Shown here one piece after another: positions 1 through 5,699 of a stretch of 5,699 nucleotides of DNA. Source of the stretch: Lachnospiraceae bacterium (lineage in GTDB: Bacteria; Bacillota_A; Clostridia; Lachnospirales; Lachnospiraceae); contig JAFYAD010000132.1 in the NCBI GenBank assembly GCA_017540915.1, forward strand, positions 1 to 5,699, written 5' to 3'. Position numbers and translations under genes: made by a program. The notes under the pieces are model-generated. The model did no database searches. It was not told the DNA's origin and saw nothing but the letters and a program-made list of their open reading frames with translations. Every line of letters starts with the position of its first letter. Within the stretch, counting starts at the first letter, position 1.

Positions 1-468
1 GATCTGCATTGCGGATATCTCCGCGTCTATTCTCTCGTACTCGCGCTTGATAAGGTCTATATCGTAATTTACGTATTGGTACTCCGGAGCTGTCTTTCTG
101 GAGCTGTAGAAACCTGAATTGATCCTGGATTTCGGCTGCTGCTTGCGCATGTTGTCCAGAGTAGCCTTACGCCTGTTGAGCTGCGCCATCTTCACTAAGA
201 TGGTGTCGACAGTCATTTCAGTCTCTCCCACAGCCACCGTATTGGTGCTGTTGGAAACATTGATGGCGTGCTTGATCTTCACCACTTTATCGTCGATCTT
301 CGCAATGTTCTCCGCAACCTCATTGTAGTCATACTCCGGTATCACCGGCTCTTCATCGAGAGCTGCCACATAGAGGTAACCCTCGTGTTCCCTGTTCAGC
401 CAGTACTCCTTATCCTCCGCCAGCTTTCTCAATACCTTATTAGCATATGCACTTGTCATTTTCGTCAT
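1..468 (-). CDS. Hypothetical helical protein, possibly DIP1984/septicolysin-like, 3' end outside window
   Basis: This is an open reading frame of 156 codons that runs off the left edge without a stop, so the C-terminus is missing. The start is the ATG at 468, chosen because TAAGGAGG (477-484) lies 8 nt upstream and a good promoter lies at 527-555. An in-frame ATG three codons in (459) has poorer spacing. The protein begins MTKMTSAYANKVLRKLAEDK. It is charged and looks largely alpha-helical, with helical stretches near residues 1-22, 45-70, 85-112 and 133-156. A Q/R/S/Y-rich loop follows KQQPKSRINSGFYSSRKTAPE at about 109-129. No signal peptide or membrane segment is visible. The pattern 'IKHAINVSNSTNT...LVKMAQLNRRK' recalls the DIP1984 (septicolysin-like) family from memory, whose members are about 150-160 residues long. 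That assignment is tentative and implies no established function. That the gene is real is well supported by its start signals. Confidence 0.8.
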   Translation of the reverse strand, partial: MTKMTSAYANKVLRKLAEDKEYWLNREHEGYLYVAALDEEPVIPEYDYNEVAENIAKIDDKVVKIKHAINVSNSTNTVAVGETEMTVDTILVKMAQLNRRKATLDNMRKQQPKSRINSGFYSSRKTAPEYQYVNYDIDLIKREYERIDAEISAMQI

Positions 469-514
469 CTCTTTTTCCTCCTTATTAAAAGATTAAAAAG
501 GTGTTCACATTTTG

Positions 515-528
515 CTGTAGCGTTACAG
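515..528. promoter_or_regulatory. Inverted repeat at the leftward transcription start, candidate operator
   Basis: CTGTA (515-519) and TACAG (524-528) form a perfect 5-bp inverted repeat with a 4-nt centre. It overlaps the -10 box and the expected start site of the leftward promoter, where a bound repressor would block initiation. The regulator is not identifiable from the site, and a short palindrome like this can occur by chance. Confidence 0.35.
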
Positions 529-555
529 AATATCACCTTCAGTTTTATGTGTCAA
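527..555 (-). promoter_or_regulatory. Sigma-A-type promoter for the leftward gene
   Basis: On the minus strand a perfect -35 box TTGACA (550-555) is separated by 17 nt from TATTCT (527-532, 4 of 6 matches to TATAAT). Transcription would start near 520 and give a leader of about 50 nt before the ATG at 468. Spacing and position fit a vegetative promoter for the leftward gene. Confidence 0.75.
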
Positions 556-568
556 GAACTTTTTTGCA

Positions 569-594
569 GGCTTCTGTTACTGGCTTCTGTTACT
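569..594. repeat. Perfect 13-bp tandem repeat between divergent promoters
   Basis: GGCTTCTGTTACT occurs twice head to tail (569-581 and 582-594). It lies 14 bp upstream of the leftward -35 box and 26 bp upstream of the rightward -35 box. Each copy carries a CTGTTAC word related to the CTGTA/TACAG repeat at 515-528. The position fits an activator or shared regulator site, but a simple slippage duplication is equally possible. Confidence 0.6.
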
Positions 595-598
595 ATTC

Positions 599-609
599 AC
601 AGTCACTGT
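599..609. promoter_or_regulatory. 11-bp palindrome upstream of the rightward promoter
   Basis: ACAGTCACTGT is a perfect 5+1+5 palindrome that ends 10 bp before the rightward -35 box. It shares the ACAG/CTGT core with the other repeats in this intergenic region, so one regulator could read several sites. This is inference from position and shared core only. Confidence 0.3.
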
Positions 610-619
610 TTATCCGGTG

Positions 620-648
620 TTGACATCCCCCGGTAAGAATGACATAAT
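620..648 (+). promoter_or_regulatory. Sigma-A-type promoter for the rightward zinc-ribbon gene
   Basis: A perfect -35 box TTGACA (620-625) is followed after 17 nt by CATAAT (643-648, 5 of 6 matches to TATAAT). The start site is expected near 655, inside the left copy of the AAAAAATC direct repeat. The transcript would therefore carry the entire inverted-repeat element as its leader, about 175 nt in total. Without the element and one repeat copy the leader would be about 24 nt. Confidence 0.8.
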
Positions 649-651
649 TAT

Positions 652-659
652 AAAAAATC
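652..659. repeat. Left copy of 8-bp target site duplication
   Basis: AAAAAATC abuts the left end of the inverted-repeat element and is repeated exactly at 803-810 against its right end. An 8-bp duplication is the size made by IS66-family transposition. The A-rich sequence lowers its statistical weight, but both copies sit exactly at the element boundaries. Confidence 0.75.
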
Positions 660-802
660 GTAACTGTTCAGAACCAAGCTCGAAAATCAAAGATTTTCTC
701 GCTGTTTGGTTCTCACCAAAGAAATTTGTACAAAAATCCTCTTATGAATGCAAGCATTCAACGAGTATTTTTATACAAATTGCCTTGGTTCTGAACAGTT
801 AC
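660..802. mobile_element. IS66-type MITE (143 bp, non-autonomous)
   Basis: The element has perfect 19-bp terminal inverted repeats: GTAACTGTTCAGAACCAAG at 660-678 and its complement at 784-802. It is bounded by an 8-bp direct repeat. Known IS66-family elements have ends that start with GTAA and make 8-bp target duplications, so both ends and duplication fit. It holds no transposase gene, so it would depend on a full-length element elsewhere. The interior folds strongly: GAAAATC/GATTTTC (682-688/692-698), TTTGGT/ACCAAA (705-710/715-720), and a long arm 724-780. In that arm 724-737 pairs with 767-780 at 13 of 14 positions, capped by TGAATGC/GCATTCA (745-751/754-760). With the outer stem this makes a cloverleaf. 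Family assignment rests on end sequence and duplication length only. Confidence 0.75.
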
Positions 803-810
803 AAAAAATC
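803..810. repeat. Right copy of 8-bp target site duplication
   Basis: AAAAAATC directly follows the right terminal repeat and matches 652-659 exactly. Removing the element and one copy restores a continuous promoter, short leader and ribosome binding site. Confidence 0.75.
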
Positions 811-816
811 TTTTTC

Positions 817-822
817 AGGAGG
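817..822 (+). promoter_or_regulatory. Ribosome binding site that fixes the start at 830
   Basis: AGGAGG lies 7 nt before the ATG at 830. It decides the start, because the reading frame stays open far upstream through the inserted element. The site lies 14 nt outside the element's right end, so the outer stem does not cover it. Confidence 0.85.
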
Positions 823-829
823 TATTCAT

Positions 830-1516
830 ATGTTCAACAGAGGTTACGGCGGCATGGGATTTGACGATCTCGAAAAAACGCTCGTTGGCTACGGGATCGC
901 CATCGGTCTGGCTGTTATCGCCACCATCGTACTGGTGATACTGCTGTATGTCATGATCCTGCCAAAGAGTAAGGACGGCAGGCTCAACAAATTTTTCCAG
1001 TGGGTTCACGATTATTTCCACATGAAAAAACTGTACATCGAATCCGTGCTCAGATTTTTCTTTATATTCGGAACGATTTTTGGATTGTGTATAGGTTTCT
1101 TCTTCATGTTCGTAGGGAAGCCACCGATCATCGGCGGTCTGTTGATAATGCTCATAACATTTATCACTAACAGACTGGTCTTCGAGTTTAACATGATGCT
1201 CATCCTGCTGGTAAAGAACACCATGGAGATCAACAACCGTCTCAATAACAAGGGAGGCGACCTTTCCTTCGCTGATCAGAGCGGATTTACGGAGAAGTTC
1301 TCACAGGTTGCCACAACCGCAGCTTCCGCTGCAAGTGCTGCCGCATCAGCCGCAGCTGCTTCTGCCGCAAACTCAGTACAGAACGCTAACGCTCCTGCAT
1401 CCGAAGGCAACGCCGGTAATGCTCAGGCAGGCGGTGCTGTATGTCCTTCATGCGGAAAACCCGTAGCCCCCGGCACAAAATTCTGTATGGTATGCGGAAC
1501 CAAAATCCCGCAATAG
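830..1516 (+). CDS. Membrane protein with C-terminal zinc ribbon (DUF4282-like)
   Basis: This 228-residue protein of unknown function starts at ATG 830 behind a well-placed AGGAGG. It has a strongly hydrophobic helix at about 20-44, then a charged segment (45-72). Hydrophobic stretches at about 74-96 and 98-113 look like a membrane hairpin, followed by an amphipathic helix (117-138, ending near EINNRL). The two-helix region resembles DUF4282 membrane proteins, an identification from memory. An Ala/Ser-rich linker (161-180) and an Asn/Ala/Gly-rich stretch lead to a zinc ribbon with Cys205, Cys208, Cys219 and Cys222 (CxxC-x10-CxxC), which probably binds zinc on the cytosolic side. The gene has its own promoter (620-648) and is followed by an intrinsic terminator, so it appears monocistronic. 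It converges on another zinc-ribbon membrane protein gene. A structured mobile element occupies its 5' leader and could affect expression. Confidence 0.88.
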   Translation: MFNRGYGGMGFDDLEKTLVGYGIAIGLAVIATIVLVILLYVMILPKSKDGRLNKFFQWVHDYFHMKKLYIESVLRFFFIFGTIFGLCIGFFFMFVGKPPIIGGLLIMLITFITNRLVFEFNMMLILLVKNTMEINNRLNNKGGDLSFADQSGFTEKFSQVATTAASAASAAASAAAASAANSVQNANAPASEGNAGNAQAGGAVCPSCGKPVAPGTKFCMVCGTKIPQ

Positions 1517-1533
1517 ATCATAAAAGTCAAACA

Positions 1534-1566
1534 GGGAGCAGAGGCTTAAACCCCTGCTCCCTTTTT
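1534..1566 (+). terminator. Intrinsic terminator after the rightward gene, possibly bidirectional
   Basis: GGGAGCAG (1534-1541) pairs with CTGCTCCC (1554-1561). Two more G-C pairs form beyond an A/C mismatch, closing a 6-nt loop, and five T residues follow (1562-1566). It sits 17 nt after the stop at 1516. On the minus strand the same stem is followed by a weaker, interrupted T-rich stretch, so it may also stop the leftward operon that ends at 1589. Confidence 0.85.
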
Positions 1567-1588
1567 GTTACCCAAAAACACTCTGCTC

Positions 1589-3709
1589 TTATGCAGCGGT
1601 GTCATCAGTCTTGTCTTTCTTATCTTTTTTATCTTTCTTGTCTTTTTTGTCCTTTTTGTCCTTCTTGCCTTCTTCCGTGTTACCGTCAGCTTCTGTTTCT
1701 TCGGTGTCTTCTGCTTCTACCGTTTCATCCGTGTCAGCTGCTTCCTCAGACTCCCCTGCATCTTCAATATCTTCTGCTTCCTCTGTTTCTTCTACTACTT
1801 CTGTATCTTCTGCGTCGTCAGCATCGGCCTTATCCTCTTCTGCTTCGGTAACTTCTGTCTTGTCCTTATTTGCTTTGACATTTTTATCTACATCCGATGT
1901 GTATTGTGTGCGGTTGGCCGTCACAATATCCTTAAACATCTCATCAGCGTCCATGTAACCCTTTGTGTAATACCATGATCCCTCAAAATAATTTGATCCC
2001 ACTATGTCACCATAACCGGACACAAGATACTCACCATTGGGGAAATTGACGATGCCATCATATTCCACCGGATAGTAAACCGTCGTCTTTTCAAAACTCT
2101 TATCCTTGTGTGATACAGTTGCGGAAAAAATAATGTAGTATTTGTTATTTATGGCGTAATCCGTTCCCGGCTCTTTGGCGAGCAGGAGATACTCTTTGTC
2201 CACTGCAAGGTTCTTTACAGACACGTCCTCATTGTAAGAGCTCTCAATGTAGCTCTCGATCTTCTCTTTTGCCTTGTCTGTCAAAACAGTTCTGCAGGAA
2301 TCGTATATATCGTCCAGACCTTCTATGGGGGACTGCTCTGTGTACTGCTCAAATCCGTCTCCCACGGTGGCAACATATGAGTCTCTCTTCGACTCTACCA
2401 GCTCTTCATAACACTTCAAAGGATTTGTGTAACCGTCGGTACTGTTCCATGTTCCGCCCAGGCTTCCCCATCCTACTATGTCATCTGTCTTCTCACCTGT
2501 CACGCTGCCATCTGTAGCTTTTAACAGATTCTTAAACTGTACCGGATAGTATACCTTAGTCTTTTCAAAGCTTCCCTTTGTGCTGGAAACAAAACCTGTG
2601 TAGATCAGATACAGATCATTATATTCGTAAAAATAGTCATCAGTATCCTTTACCGTCTCAAAAATATAACCCGAATACTCAAGGTCGCTCAGTTTGGAAT
2701 CATCGTAATTTTTGGCTGCATATGCCGAAATGATATCCTCACATTCGGCCTTTGAATCTGTCAGGTAAGCCTCGCTGATGTCCGCATAGTCTGTCACATA
2801 GGACTCAAGTCCGTCAACCGTGTACGTTTTCTCGGTCTCAGTGAGGATGACTCCGTAGCTCTCAGCCATCACGGCACCGATGTCATCAGAATAATAGCAT
2901 GCCAGCTTAACCTTGACGGTATCCCCATTGGACAGACCGGAGTTCTTGTCTGTGCTCACATAGAGGGATTTCACGGAATCCTCTTTCGAATCCACTTCAA
3001 CATTGCAGTAGCCGTCCGGGGCAATACCGTCAAATGTGACTACTATATCATCAAAAGGATTGACTTCCCTTAACGGCGTAAGTCCGCTGACGCTGTATGT
3101 GATGTCCGAATATTTAAGCTTGCATTTCTTAAAGAGCTTTTTCAGAAGCTCCTCATCTATGGTCCACTTAAATTCTACGGTATCTCCGTTGGACAGTCCC
3201 GTACCCGCATCCATGAATCCGTTGGCATAATCCGCCAGCATCTGCTCCGGAGTGTCATATTCATTAGCTATGCTCCTGTTGCCGCCGGTGTATTTTATCT
3301 TGCCTGCGTAATCTGCGATAAAAGCTTCCTCGTCAAAGAGAAATCCCGTGTCGGCAGTGCCGTATCCGTCATAACCCTCAAATACCGGATCCTTCACATA
3401 TTTATTGAGATCCACAACTGTCTTTCTGTTGATAACAGCTATTATGATGATCAGGAAAAGAAGTGCTCCCGCGCAGGCTGCTATCACGATCTTCGGATCA
3501 ACATTTACGGCAGGCTTTGCCGGACCGTCCTGAGGTATCCCCATAGGTCCCTGTACAGGTGTTCCTGTTACCGGTGCTCCCGTTGCCGGCTTTCCTGCTG
3601 CCGGTGCTCCTGCTGTGGGCGTTCCTGCCACCGCTTTGATCTTCGTTCCGCAGTTAGGGCAAAACGCTGCTCTGTCATCAATTTTTGTTCCACATTCCGG
3701 GCAAAACAT
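1589..3709 (-). CDS. Zinc-ribbon, single-pass membrane protein with duplicated outer modules and acidic/Lys-rich tail
   Basis: This is a 706-residue protein of unknown function. The ATG at 3709 is preceded by AAGGAGG (3716-3722) 6 nt upstream. Residues 3-20 are a zinc ribbon (Cys3, Cys6, Cys17, Cys20). A Pro/Ala/Gly/Thr-rich linker (28-68) and one membrane helix (about 74-93) follow. The positive NRK after the helix, and the lack of a cleavable signal, leave topology uncertain. By analogy with zinc-ribbon membrane proteins, the ribbon should be inside and residues 97-706 outside. The outer part starts with FEGYDGYGTA (110-119). Two stretches then carry GLSNGDTV (171-178, 258-265), each followed by Y(S/T)V(S/D)GL. 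Two related modules of about 130 residues (about 318-450 and 468-603) share SFEKT(K/T)VYYPV and a DIVG...G-(T/S)W...GY pattern. The tail is Glu/Asp-rich (617-680), then six Lys-Lys-Asp repeats (682-699). The gene begins 16 bases after dapL stops, so co-transcription is likely. A role at the cell envelope is inference. Confidence 0.9.
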   Translation of the reverse strand: MFCPECGTKIDDRAAFCPNCGTKIKAVAGTPTAGAPAAGKPATGAPVTGTPVQGPMGIPQDGPAKPAVNVDPKIVIAACAGALLFLIIIIAVINRKTVVDLNKYVKDPVFEGYDGYGTADTGFLFDEEAFIADYAGKIKYTGGNRSIANEYDTPEQMLADYANGFMDAGTGLSNGDTVEFKWTIDEELLKKLFKKCKLKYSDITYSVSGLTPLREVNPFDDIVVTFDGIAPDGYCNVEVDSKEDSVKSLYVSTDKNSGLSNGDTVKVKLACYYSDDIGAVMAESYGVILTETEKTYTVDGLESYVTDYADISEAYLTDSKAECEDIISAYAAKNYDDSKLSDLEYSGYIFETVKDTDDYFYEYNDLYLIYTGFVSSTKGSFEKTKVYYPVQFKNLLKATDGSVTGEKTDDIVGWGSLGGTWNSTDGYTNPLKCYEELVESKRDSYVATVGDGFEQYTEQSPIEGLDDIYDSCRTVLTDKAKEKIESYIESSYNEDVSVKNLAVDKEYLLLAKEPGTDYAINNKYYIIFSATVSHKDKSFEKTTVYYPVEYDGIVNFPNGEYLVSGYGDIVGSNYFEGSWYYTKGYMDADEMFKDIVTANRTQYTSDVDKNVKANKDKTEVTEAEEDKADADDAEDTEVVEETEEAEDIEDAGESEEAADTDETVEAEDTEETEADGNTEEGKKDKKDKKDKKDKKDKKDKTDDTAA
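1613..1666 (-). repeat. Six-copy 9-bp coding repeat (Lys-Lys-Asp)
   Basis: Six 9-bp units of the form AAR-AAR-GAY encode six Lys-Lys-Asp triplets near the C-terminus of the zinc-ribbon protein. Third-base differences between copies show the array is not freshly amplified. Any change in copy number would keep frame, so the tail length could vary between strains. The adjoining Glu/Asp codons make 1600-1860 strongly purine/pyrimidine-skewed between strands. Confidence 0.8.
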
Positions 3710-3725
3710 AATCTTCCTCCTTAAA

Positions 3726-4940
3726 CTAAAGCTTTGAAATGCGTTCTATTGCTTCAAGGGTATTTTCGTATCTGCCGAAGGCTGTCAGTCTGAAGTAGCC
3801 CTCACCGCTGGGTCCGAAGCCCGAACCGGGTGTGCCCACAACGTTAGCCTTTTCCAACAGATGATCGAAAAACTCCCATGAATTCATATTATCAGGTGTC
3901 TTAAGCCAGATATAAGGCGCATTGACACCGCCAAACACGGTATAACCCGCTTTTTCAAGTCCCGACTTTATAACGGAAGCATTGTTCATGTAGTAAGCGA
4001 CCTGCTCCTTGAGCTCCGCCTTACCCTGCTCGGAATAAACAGCCTCTCCTGCGCGCTGCACAATGTAGGGAGCTCCGTTGAATTTAGTGCCATGGCGTCT
4101 CGCCCACATAGCATGCAGGGAAACCTCACCGCATTTAAGGTCCTTTGGCACTACGGTAAATCCGAGACGAACGCCTGTAAATCCTGCGTTTTTGGAGAAA
4201 CTCCTGATCTCTATGGCACAGGTCCTCGCTCCCTCACACTGATATATGCTGTGAGGCACGTCATCCTCCGAAATATATGCCTCGTAAGCCGCATCATATA
4301 TGATGACAGCCCCCACTCTGTTGGCGTAATCAACCCAACCCTGAAGTTCGCTTACCGTGAGAGTTGTGCCGGTGGGATTGTTGGGGCAGCATATATATAT
4401 GAGGTCCGGCGTCTCCTTCGGGAAATCCGGGACAAAATTATTCTCCGCAGTGGTGGGCATGTATATCACATTGCTCCACATTCCCGTAGCAGCATCATAT
4501 GTGCCTGTCCTGCCCGCCATGACATTGGAATCAACATATACCGGGTAGACCGGATCACACACAGCTATCCTACACCCCTCATCGAAAAGCTCCTGAATAT
4601 TACCGGAATCGCTCTTCGCTCCGTCCGACACAAAGATCTCGTCCGGTGCTATATCACATCCTCTTGCTTTATAATCATTCTCACAGATTGCATTGCGCAG
4701 GAAATCATATCCCAGATCCGGGGCATATCCCCTGAAAGTATCTGCATTACCCATCTCATCCACCGCAGCATGCATCGCCTTGATGATGGAAGGAGCGATG
4801 GGCTGAGTCACATCACCGATTCCGAGACGGATGATCTTCCTGTCAGGATTTGCCTCCTGATAAGCTGCTACCTTTTTTGCTATCGTGGAAAAAAGATAAC
4901 TCCCCGGCAGCTTCCCGTAATTTTCATTGACTTTGAACAT
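3726..4940 (-). CDS. dapL: LL-diaminopimelate aminotransferase
   Basis: DapL (EC 2.6.1.83) is a cytosolic PLP enzyme that transfers an amino group from glutamate to tetrahydrodipicolinate, giving LL-diaminopimelate in one step and bypassing the succinylase and acetylase branches. The 404 residues match the usual length of about 400. The N-terminus ([20 protein letters not shown]) and [10 protein letters not shown] are typical of DapL. Fold-type I aminotransferase landmarks are present: GAKSD (108-112), CCPNNPTG (184-191) with the cofactor-site Asn, YDAAYEAY (215-222) with Asp216 and Tyr219, and [15 protein letters not shown] (247-261) with Lys250 as the Schiff-base lysine. GYFRLTAFG (381-389) carries the carboxylate-binding Arg384. 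The start at 4940 has AGAGGAG (4947-4953) 6 nt upstream. dapF lies 67 bp upstream and makes the next step of the pathway. No clear promoter or terminator is visible in that gap, so one transcript is likely. Confidence 0.96.
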   Translation of the reverse strand: MFKVNENYGKLPGSYLFSTIAKKVAAYQEANPDRKIIRLGIGDVTQPIAPSIIKAMHAAVDEMGNADTFRGYAPDLGYDFLRNAICENDYKARGCDIAPDEIFVSDGAKSDSGNIQELFDEGCRIAVCDPVYPVYVDSNVMAGRTGTYDAATGMWSNVIYMPTTAENNFVPDFPKETPDLIYICCPNNPTGTTLTVSELQGWVDYANRVGAVIIYDAAYEAYISEDDVPHSIYQCEGARTCAIEIRSFSKNAGFTGVRLGFTVVPKDLKCGEVSLHAMWARRHGTKFNGAPYIVQRAGEAVYSEQGKAELKEQVAYYMNNASVIKSGLEKAGYTVFGGVNAPYIWLKTPDNMNSWEFFDHLLEKANVVGTPGSGFGPSGEGYFRLTAFGRYENTLEAIERISKL

Positions 4941-5007
4941 TTCAAACTCCTCTGTTTAATTAAATTTATCTTTAATATTCCGGCGTCATTCAGAATATAA
5001 AGGTATT

Positions 5008-5699
5008 TCAAAGATTTACTTCTCCCGTGAAAACCTCTGTGGCGGTTCCTGTCATGTAGACAGGCTTTCCGTAGTTTTCCCAATTGATCTCCAGATCTCC
5101 TCCCAGGAGTCTTACGTTCACTGTGGAATCCGTTAATCCGTTCAATACGGAAGCCACTACCACCGCACATGCTCCGGTGCCGCAGGCAAGGGTTTCACCG
5201 CTTCCTCTCTCCCAAACTCGCATCACCACATGTTTTCTATCCAGCACATTTACAAATTCGGTGTTTATCCTCTGCGGAAATTTTTCGTGATTTTCCCATG
5301 CAGGTCCGATCTTTTCAAGATCAAGCTCCATAACATCCTTTTCACAGAACACTATGCAATGCGGATTACCCATAGAAACGCAAGTCACCTTATAGGCCTG
5401 CCCCAAAACGGTTATATCTCCGCCTATAACAGGATAAATATCAGCCTGTTTTAACATTTTGCAAACCTCGTCTCCATCCACAAGCTTGTCAAAAGAAGCC
5501 ATATCCGGAGATACCGGGATATCAACGGCATTTATCACAGGTTCTCCCATGTCGACCCTGACCGACAGCACCCTGCCATCCGCGGGATCCGTAAAAAGTT
5601 TTAAATGCTTTATGCCTGCCAGCGTTTCGACCGACACCTCCGTCTTATCTGTCAAACCGTGCTCATATACATACCTTCCGACACATCTTATGCCATTAC
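5008..5699 (-). CDS. dapF: Diaminopimelate epimerase, 5' end outside window
   Basis: DapF (EC 5.1.1.7) interconverts LL- and meso-diaminopimelate without a cofactor, using two cysteines as acid and base. The visible part is 229 residues to a TGA stop at 5008-5010. The frame continues through the right edge, where it reads NGIRCVGRYVYEHG, the conserved stretch just after the first catalytic Cys. That Cys and about the first 70 residues therefore lie outside the window, consistent with a full length near 270-300. The second catalytic Cys is visible in GSGETLACGTGACAVV. GNPHCIVF and the NTEFVNV segment are further family landmarks. A possible TTG start at 5655 falls inside the conserved region and is not the true start. 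The gene is directly upstream of dapL on the same strand, so both steps from tetrahydrodipicolinate to meso-diaminopimelate are encoded together. Confidence 0.96.
   Translation of the reverse strand, partial: NGIRCVGRYVYEHGLTDKTEVSVETLAGIKHLKLFTDPADGRVLSVRVDMGEPVINAVDIPVSPDMASFDKLVDGDEVCKMLKQADIYPVIGGDITVLGQAYKVTCVSMGNPHCIVFCEKDVMELDLEKIGPAWENHEKFPQRINTEFVNVLDRKHVVMRVWERGSGETLACGTGACAVVVASVLNGLTDSTVNVRLLGGDLEINWENYGKPVYMTGTATEVFTGEVNL

Noticed and set aside
569..594. Start of a CRISPR array
   Set aside because: There are only two 13-bp copies in direct contact, with no spacers and no cas genes in the window.
119..636. Two overlapping plus-strand open frames
   Set aside because: They lie antisense to the leftward gene at 1-468 or across its promoter, with no start signals or recognisable domains.
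660..802. A metabolite riboswitch or T-box leader
   Set aside because: The structured leader has exact terminal inverted repeats and a target duplication, which a riboswitch would not have. I saw no T-box or known aptamer core, and the downstream gene is not a biosynthetic or transport gene.
617..829. Upstream extension of the rightward zinc-ribbon reading frame by 71 codons
   Set aside because: It lacks a ribosome binding site, begins at or before the expected transcription start, and runs through the inverted-repeat element. AGGAGG at 817-822 fixes the start at 830.
1599..1958. Ser/Val-rich open frame on the plus strand
   Set aside because: It is the complement of the acidic and Lys-Lys-Asp tail codons of the minus-strand gene. 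Its low-complexity sequence is a by-product of that repeat.
4092..5000. 302-residue open frame on the plus strand
   Set aside because: It lies antisense to dapL, whose motifs and start signals are unambiguous. The translation has no recognisable domain and no ribosome binding site was seen.
4880..5170. 96-residue minus-strand frame spanning the dapF-dapL gap
   Set aside because: It overlaps both genes in another frame, lacks start signals and has no recognisable content.
5008..5655. A complete 215-residue protein starting with TTG at 5655
   Set aside because: The frame continues to the window edge and encodes conserved DapF sequence (NGIRCVGRYVYEHG) upstream of the TTG. The gene is a partial dapF.

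Overview
The window looks like chromosomal DNA from a low-to-moderate GC Firmicute, most likely a Lachnospiraceae-type Clostridium (inference). The reasons are strong AGGAGG ribosome binding sites, consensus sigma-A promoters, a DapL-type diaminopimelate pathway, and membrane proteins with CxxC-x10-CxxC zinc ribbons of the 'CPxCGxxI' type common in that family. No species can be named from the sequence alone.

Layout from left to right. (1) Positions 1-468, minus strand: the 5' part of a gene for a small helical protein, possibly of the DIP1984/septicolysin-like family, running off the left edge. (2) Positions 469-829: a divergent regulatory region with back-to-back promoters (minus 527-555, plus 620-648), several CTGT/ACAG-type repeats, and a 143-bp inverted-repeat element at 660-802. 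(3) Positions 830-1516, plus: a membrane protein with a C-terminal zinc ribbon, ending at an intrinsic terminator (1534-1566). (4) Positions 1589-5699, minus: an apparent operon read in the order dapF (5' end outside the window), dapL, then a 706-residue zinc-ribbon membrane-anchored protein with a large, probably extracellular, C-terminal part.

DapL makes LL-diaminopimelate directly from tetrahydrodipicolinate, and DapF epimerises it to meso-diaminopimelate, the precursor of lysine and of peptidoglycan cross-links. The third gene starts 16 bases after dapL and is probably co-transcribed. Its product has a cytosolic zinc ribbon, one membrane helix, duplicated outer modules, and an acidic then lysine-rich tail. 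Its function is unknown.

The most notable find is the element at 660-802. It has perfect 19-bp terminal inverted repeats that begin 5'-GTAA, and it is flanked by a perfect 8-bp direct repeat AAAAAATC. Both are hallmarks of the IS66 family, so it reads as a non-autonomous IS66-type MITE. It lies between the -10 box and the ribosome binding site of the downstream gene, so it should be transcribed as a structured, cloverleaf-like 5' leader.
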